From Oscheius tipulae (lineage: Eukaryota; Nematoda; Chromadorea; Rhabditida; Rhabditidae), in assembly GCA_037178975.1 (NCBI GenBank), contig JASJZH010000004.1, positions 7,812,001 through 7,876,000 on the forward strand: a stretch of DNA of 64,000 nucleotides. Direction: 5' to 3'. The notes beneath the pieces are model-generated. The model worked only from the letters and a program-made list of their open reading frames with translations. It did no database searches and was not told the origin of the DNA. A program made the translations under genes and the position numbers. How positions within the stretch are numbered: the stretch's first letter is position 1; every line of letters starts with the position of its first letter. Below are positions 59,397 through 64,000 of the stretch, piece after piece.

Positions 59397-60447
59397 TTGC
59401 AAAATACTCCCTATACTTCTATAGTGGGGAAATTTTGCGATAATCGGCAAGACATCGTTAAACTTTTGAACCTCAATGGAGACATGTCATTGAGTATCTC
59501 CAGCGGCTTGATTCCAGTATCTCAGTCACTTAACGTCGTTCCAAACACCACTCACAAATCACGAACGGTCAACTATACTATAAAACAAACAATCAAAGCA
59601 GTGTCGGAGCGAATCAATATCTTCGATCACGAACTCCGTGAACACTTTGGAAACGAATTTTGCGACCCACAATTATCAGATGCCACACATGTTGTAGTCG
59701 GCATTGACTATGGTGCAAATGTCAATTTGTCAATATCATACACTCTAAGAGAAGAAGAGTCGGATGTGACCATTAAGGGAAAACTAGAGGCAGCATGCCT
59801 TGATTTCCAAGTTTGTTTTTCTTTTGAATAATCAATGTACCCAACTGCAGAATACGATCGAAAAGTAATGGAAACAGAAAAAGTGACCAGCGTACTTTGA
59901 ATAAAGAGAACTTGGAGATCCAGGTTTATGCCGATGTCTAGCCAACAAAAGTGGAACTCCCAACAACCTTGGAATCTGTTATAGCTTACATGAAGGACAT
60001 ACAGTTCTCTCTCGCTGACGAAAACCGAGGAATACCACTGGTTTTCCATCTCATCCCAATTGGAGTCGTGAGCCGTATGCGGAAACTGTCTCAGTATTCG
60101 GATATTAAATACGATGATATTCCGAAACCTCTATTCAACAGGATAGAGAAGGTACTGAGTGATGCTGTTGAACAACTATCTCGAATTGACGATTTGTACA
60201 TGTCATGCCACAAACTCTGTTCTTTCATTGTCCGAAGGCTTATCATCAAATTGTGAAAACAAGAAAAAGCGATTGTGAGAAGTGGCTAGATAATTTCAAA
60301 GAAGAGCTACGAAAGAAATTGCCAAAAGCAAGAATGATGGATCAGGAGGCGTTTACTAAAATACAAGAAATGATTAATAACTACACTAGCAGCATTTTGT
60401 TCGAGAATGAAATGACCATTTTCCTAGATTCCCGTTCTAAAGTCTAA
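59397..60447 (+). pseudogene. Broken SNTX-like (stonustoxin family, MACPF-related) gene
   Basis: The first frame (59397 to about 59810) resembles the SNTX-like N-terminal fold: a Ser-rich LSISSGLIPVSQS segment, then SDATHVVVGIDYGANVN, matching the family's ATHVV.xxxYGA block, then VTIKGKLEAACL. After a probable intron (CAA/GTTTGT to CTGCAG at 59872) the next exon is out of frame by one base and has an in-frame TAG at about 59938. It continues with VELPTTLESVIAYM and GIPLVFHLIPIGVV, the next family blocks, and a coiled tail ending near 60447. The family is named after a fish venom protein, but relatives occur widely in animals that are not venomous; no toxicity is implied. Frameshift and stop argue for a pseudogene or an assembly error. 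Confidence 0.55.
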
Positions 60448-61291
60448 AGCAAATAGCCTCCAAACACGACTGCACCATCACAAGCTACTATGATCGAGAA
60501 AGAACATGAATATTATGCGTTAAAGCAAAGTTTGTTAGAAGAAGACGCTCTACCTTTACGCGTCCTTCTGTTCGATATTTCTTCGGTGTTTTTTTCTAAA
60601 GCAGAAAAATTGCAGATCGAGAGCTGTAGGTGAACTGAGCTCCTTAAAAAGTTTTTCGTTAAACCGCAACGTCATGATTCGGTGCTCAACGTACGCCTAG
60701 TTGCTGTAAACGTAGAACCCGAGTATACTCGAACAAGAAACAACAAAAGAGGTGTATTGCTTCGTGGATTTGGCTTCACAGCGAGCAAGCCCTTACTTAC
60801 AGCTTCTCCCCCTTGTGTTTTCACTTGGCACTATTGCATACAGGAAGTTGTAATTCTTTCGCCTGAAAATAAATAGTATATTTGAATGGGGGAACAAAAA
60901 GTCATGGGACGGGCATGGATATGTATTGGCCATAAAACAAAGTCAGTTTGTTCATAGCGACTTATGGTCAACAGTTTTCCTTGTTCCTTTGAGCTCCTTA
61001 TTAGCTTGGTCCCTTCTCGAAAGGAAATGAGCTGCAAAAATAAAAGGAGTAGAAAGCTGAAAAAAATGGGTTTCTTGGCTTTTGGGAAGGGATGGAGTTT
61101 TTATTTCTTTTCAATTAGACAACAATAATCAGAAATATATAATGTAATTGCTCTGCTAAACTTGAAGAAGAATATCTACTTCGATCAATTTGAAGTAGAC
61201 TACCTTCCACCTCCCAACATCTACTAGAGGGCAATAACATCTACTTCCTCTAGTCGTAGCCTGGACAACCGACTAGCAGTATTCGTCTATC
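60448..61291. other. Spacer before the second LINE
   Basis: No supported exon. Its right end may be the 5' untranslated part of the RTE copy 2. Confidence 0.4.
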
Positions 61292-62137
61292 ATGCTGAGC
61301 CTCCGGATAGGGACCTTGAATTGCCGAACACTACGGACAGATGCTCGTTTGGTCGAACTCGAATGCGGACTTAATACCATCCCCTTCGACATCATTGGTC
61401 TCTCAGAAGTGAAGAGACAAGGACGGCACTCAGTAACTCTACAACAATCTGGACACTGCCTATTTCACTCAAGACAAGTCGGTTTCTTGGTCAACAAACG
61501 ATGGACAAGCTACTCCACCTTCCGCGCCATCACGAGTCGCGTAGCAATACTCGATGTCCAAACTCCTGCTGGAACAGTAAGAATGGTCCAAGCCTATGGC
61601 CCCACGTCGACCAGCCCCGATGAAGAATACGAAAACTTCCTGGCAAGCGTCAACGAAGGCTTGAATTACCGACAAGTACGTCGCGTTCGGCTTCCGGGGG
61701 AACGTCGGTTTTTCAAACTCGTTATTGGAGACTTTAATGCCAAAGTTGGAAGTGGAGAAGACGACGAGATATTCATCGGGAAATACGGCCTTGGTCATCG
61801 CAACGAAAGAGGTCAAATGCTAGCAGAGTTCTGCTCCGAAAACGAACTATACATCATGAACACGAAGTTTTCAAAGCGACTAACTAGGAAATGGACCTGG
61901 ATCTCGCCCAACATGGAGACAAAAAACGCCTTAGACTACATCCTAAGTCAGAAGCCGAACATCTTCACAGACGTTGACATAATTGGCCGTCTTCAATTCA
62001 ACACTGACCACCGTCTTGTTCTCGGAAAACTGGCATTACCAACAAGAAAACATGTCCCGAAAAAGATCCAGAGGACAAAACATCGACTTATAGAGCCCTA
62101 TTCCAATACGCCACCGAAGACCAACTTCAACAGCTGA
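61292..62137 (+). CDS. RTE endonuclease region, copy 2
   Basis: An uninterrupted 281-residue frame: MLSLRIGTLNCRTLRTDARL, FKLVIGDFNAKVG, GLGHRNERGQMLAEFC, KWTWISPNMETKNALDYIL and NTDHRLVLG give an intact APE-type nuclease core, unlike copy 1. Confidence 0.85.
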   Translation: MLSLRIGTLNCRTLRTDARLVELECGLNTIPFDIIGLSEVKRQGRHSVTLQQSGHCLFHSRQVGFLVNKRWTSYSTFRAITSRVAILDVQTPAGTVRMVQAYGPTSTSPDEEYENFLASVNEGLNYRQVRRVRLPGERRFFKLVIGDFNAKVGSGEDDEIFIGKYGLGHRNERGQMLAEFCSENELYIMNTKFSKRLTRKWTWISPNMETKNALDYILSQKPNIFTDVDIIGRLQFNTDHRLVLGKLALPTRKHVPKKIQRTKHRLIEPYSNTPPKTNFNS

Positions 62138-62139
62138 AC

Positions 62140-63511
62140 ATGAGCACGTATGATACGATGAGAGAAATGCTTCTCAATTCCGCTGAAATCGCCTCCGTAC
62201 CTGTCTCAAAGCCCAATCCTATCTCGCAAAGGACACACGATCTATTCCGTAAGAGACACGAACTACAACATCGACCTGGGACCAGAAGTAATCGCGTGGA
62301 ATTCAGTCTAGTCAACAGGGTACTTCGCGAATCATTGAAGCAGGACATTCGCGTGAAACATCACAACCGAGTTAAGGAAGCACTGGAAGAAGGGAGAAGT
62401 ATAAAAAGAGCTATGAGAGAAAACACGACTACAAGGAACGTTTTAACTCAACTGAACGACAAGAATGGTAACATTGCTTCCTCACCGGATGATGTACGTG
62501 CTGTGGTTAAAGACTTCTATGATGGACTATACCGGTCTCAAGTGCCTGTTCTACAGCCTGTCCTACATAATGATGATGCTGTCCCGAAAATCCTAAGATG
62601 TGAAGTGGAAAAGGCAATATCAAAACTGAAGAGAGGCAAAACACCTGGAAAGGACCACATCACGACGGACATGCTCATTTGGTGCAAAGAACATGTGTCT
62701 CAACCGCTGGCAGACATTTTGAATCGGATTCTCGGACACGAAACTGTACCATCCGAGCTCGCTGATTCGATGGTATCGCTGCTGTTCAAAAAGGGAGACC
62801 CAATGGACATCAAAAACTACAGGCCTATTGCACTCTTGTCCGTGATTTTTAAAATCTTCAGTTCAATTCTACTATCAAGAATACAGAGAACTTTGGATGA
62901 AAATCAGCCTCCGGAGCAAGCAGGATTCAAGAAGTCTTTCTCAACGGCTGACCACTTGCAAGTTATGAATGAGCTAATAGAAAGAGCAGTCGAATACAAC
63001 TTCCCGCTTTTCATCGGTTTCATCGACTACTCCAAAGCACGGAGCTCTTTGGAATGCTCTAAATCGACAAGGAGTCCCCGCCAAGATCATCCGCGTACTT
63101 CAGCTCATCTATAAAACAGCCAAGGTCAACATACGAGTCTGTGGGAAGCCGGTGGATATCGACATGCAAAGAGGAGTTCTGCAAGGAGATACAATCTCGC
63201 CATCTCTCTTCAGCGCGGTAGTTGAAGAGGTATTCCGGAGTATGGACTGGCACACGTTCGGGGTGAACATCAACGGGAAGCTGCTGACCAACATTCGCTA
63301 TGCTGATGACACGGTCCTCTTTGCTCACTCTGCCGGAGAACTGGAAGCAATGTTGGAGGATTTAGCCCATCACAGTGCTTCGGTAGGACTTTCGCTGAAT
63401 TGCCAAAAGACGAAGCTGATGACCAACTGCAATCAGAACCCAAATGCTGTCAACGGCCAGATCATTCCGTACTGCAAGGAGTATATATCTAGGACAAAGA
63501 GTATCGTTTGA
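62140..63511 (+). pseudogene. RTE reverse transcriptase region, copy 2
   Basis: Starts at a frame change from the endonuclease. KNYRPIALLSVIFKIFSSIL, FIGFIDYSKA (then frameshift), GVLQGDTISPSLF and NIRYADDTVLFA cover the reverse transcriptase motifs, with the catalytic YADD intact. Frame breaks near 63045 and 63500. Confidence 0.85.
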
Positions 63512-64000
63512 CCGAAATACTACGCTGGAAGTCGGAAGACGAATTCGATCTGGTTGGTATGCCTTCAATAGATTCCACGAAATCTTCACCAACAAGCGGA
63601 TCAGCCTGGCACAGAAGAGGAAACTCTACAGGATGTGTATTGAGCCTTGTTTACTATATGCGTCCGAAACATGGCCTACTCGAAAAAAGGACCTATCCAA
63701 ACTACGGACAGCTCAGCACAAGATGATGAGGATAATGGTCGGAGTAACTTTGTTAGATAGAAGAACAAACGGCTGGCTAGAAGGAACAGTGAAACTACCT
63801 GACATAAGGAAGGAATTTTTCAAGAAAAAATGGAAATGGGCAAACAAAATAGCTAATTGGAGCGACGATAGATGGACGAAACGATTAGTCGAATGGAGAC
63901 CGTGGAGATATAGAAGGATGACAGGTCGACCTAAGACGAGATGGAGAGATGATTTCGCAGTGCAAATGGGCGAGACATGGACGAGAACAGCGAGGACGGA

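Larger units (their letters stand above)
61292..64000 (+). mobile_element. RTE-type LINE, copy 2, cut by the right edge
   Basis: Same organisation as copy 1 but clearly diverged: endonuclease, reverse transcriptase and C-terminal region continuing past the window. Three visible frameshifts (near 62137, 63045 and 63500) inactivate it, yet the frames between are long and motif-rich, so its decay is modest. The 3' end and tail are outside the window. Confidence 0.85.

Noticed and set aside
1-64000. Search for CRISPR arrays, prokaryotic operons or phage genes
   Set aside because: No direct-repeat arrays, no prokaryotic gene layout; all coding signals are intron-rich and eukaryotic.

Overview
This window is nuclear DNA from a nematode, most likely a chromadorean or rhabditid-like worm. 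Coding exons are split by many tiny introns, mostly 34-50 nt, ending in TTTCAG or TTTTAG. The gene content includes nematode-specific chemoreceptor families (Srx-like and Srh-like), a secreted CAP protein, a full P-glycoprotein, an ABCA transporter, an alpha-carbonic anhydrase and RTE-type LINEs. Genes lie on both strands with no operon-like spacing that I can prove, although several start codons sit right behind a TTTCAG-type acceptor, as expected for spliced-leader addition. Exon coordinates were worked out by eye from open frames and splice consensus. No search or alignment program was run.

Layout. 0.6-3.7 kb: two tandem minus-strand histidine phosphatases. 4.0-11.2 kb: a large minus-strand ABCA transporter. 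12.7-14.7 kb: an unrecognised plus-strand gene with very short introns. 14.9-15.8 kb: a carbonic anhydrase pseudogene. 16.4-17.0 kb: a small single-pass membrane protein. 18.8-20.7 kb: an Srx-like receptor. 20.8-21.75 kb: a near-perfect long inverted repeat whose arms each carry a tRNA-like pol III promoter. 21.9-22.7 kb: a CAP/SCP secreted protein. 23.2-26.7 kb: an N-acyltransferase (GLYAT-like) gene with decayed copies beside it. 27.8-32.7 kb: a P-glycoprotein. 33.1-34.2 kb: a secreted carbonic anhydrase. 34.6-35.7 kb: a coiled-coil plus SH2 protein. 35.7-40 kb: mostly gene-poor, with a tRNA-like element and an orphan promoter-like site. 40.1-42.2 kb: a flavin amine oxidase. 43-49.5 kb: transposon-rich, with a complete Tc1-like element flanked by inverted copies of another repeat and then a full-length but broken RTE LINE with its target-site duplication. 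49.7-55.1 kb: four or five chemoreceptor genes and fragments. 55.3-58.6 kb: two short-chain dehydrogenases. 59.4-60.4 kb: a broken gene resembling the stonustoxin-like (SNTX) MACPF-related family. 61.3 kb to the end: a second RTE LINE, cut by the window edge.

Functionally the intact genes fall into membrane transport and xenobiotic handling (ABCA, P-gp, amine oxidase, N-acyltransferase, two SDRs), environmental sensing (Srx, Srh and other 7TM receptors) and secreted proteins (CAP, carbonic anhydrase). These are typical of a nematode chromosome-arm region: tandem duplicates, pseudogenes and mobile elements interleaved.
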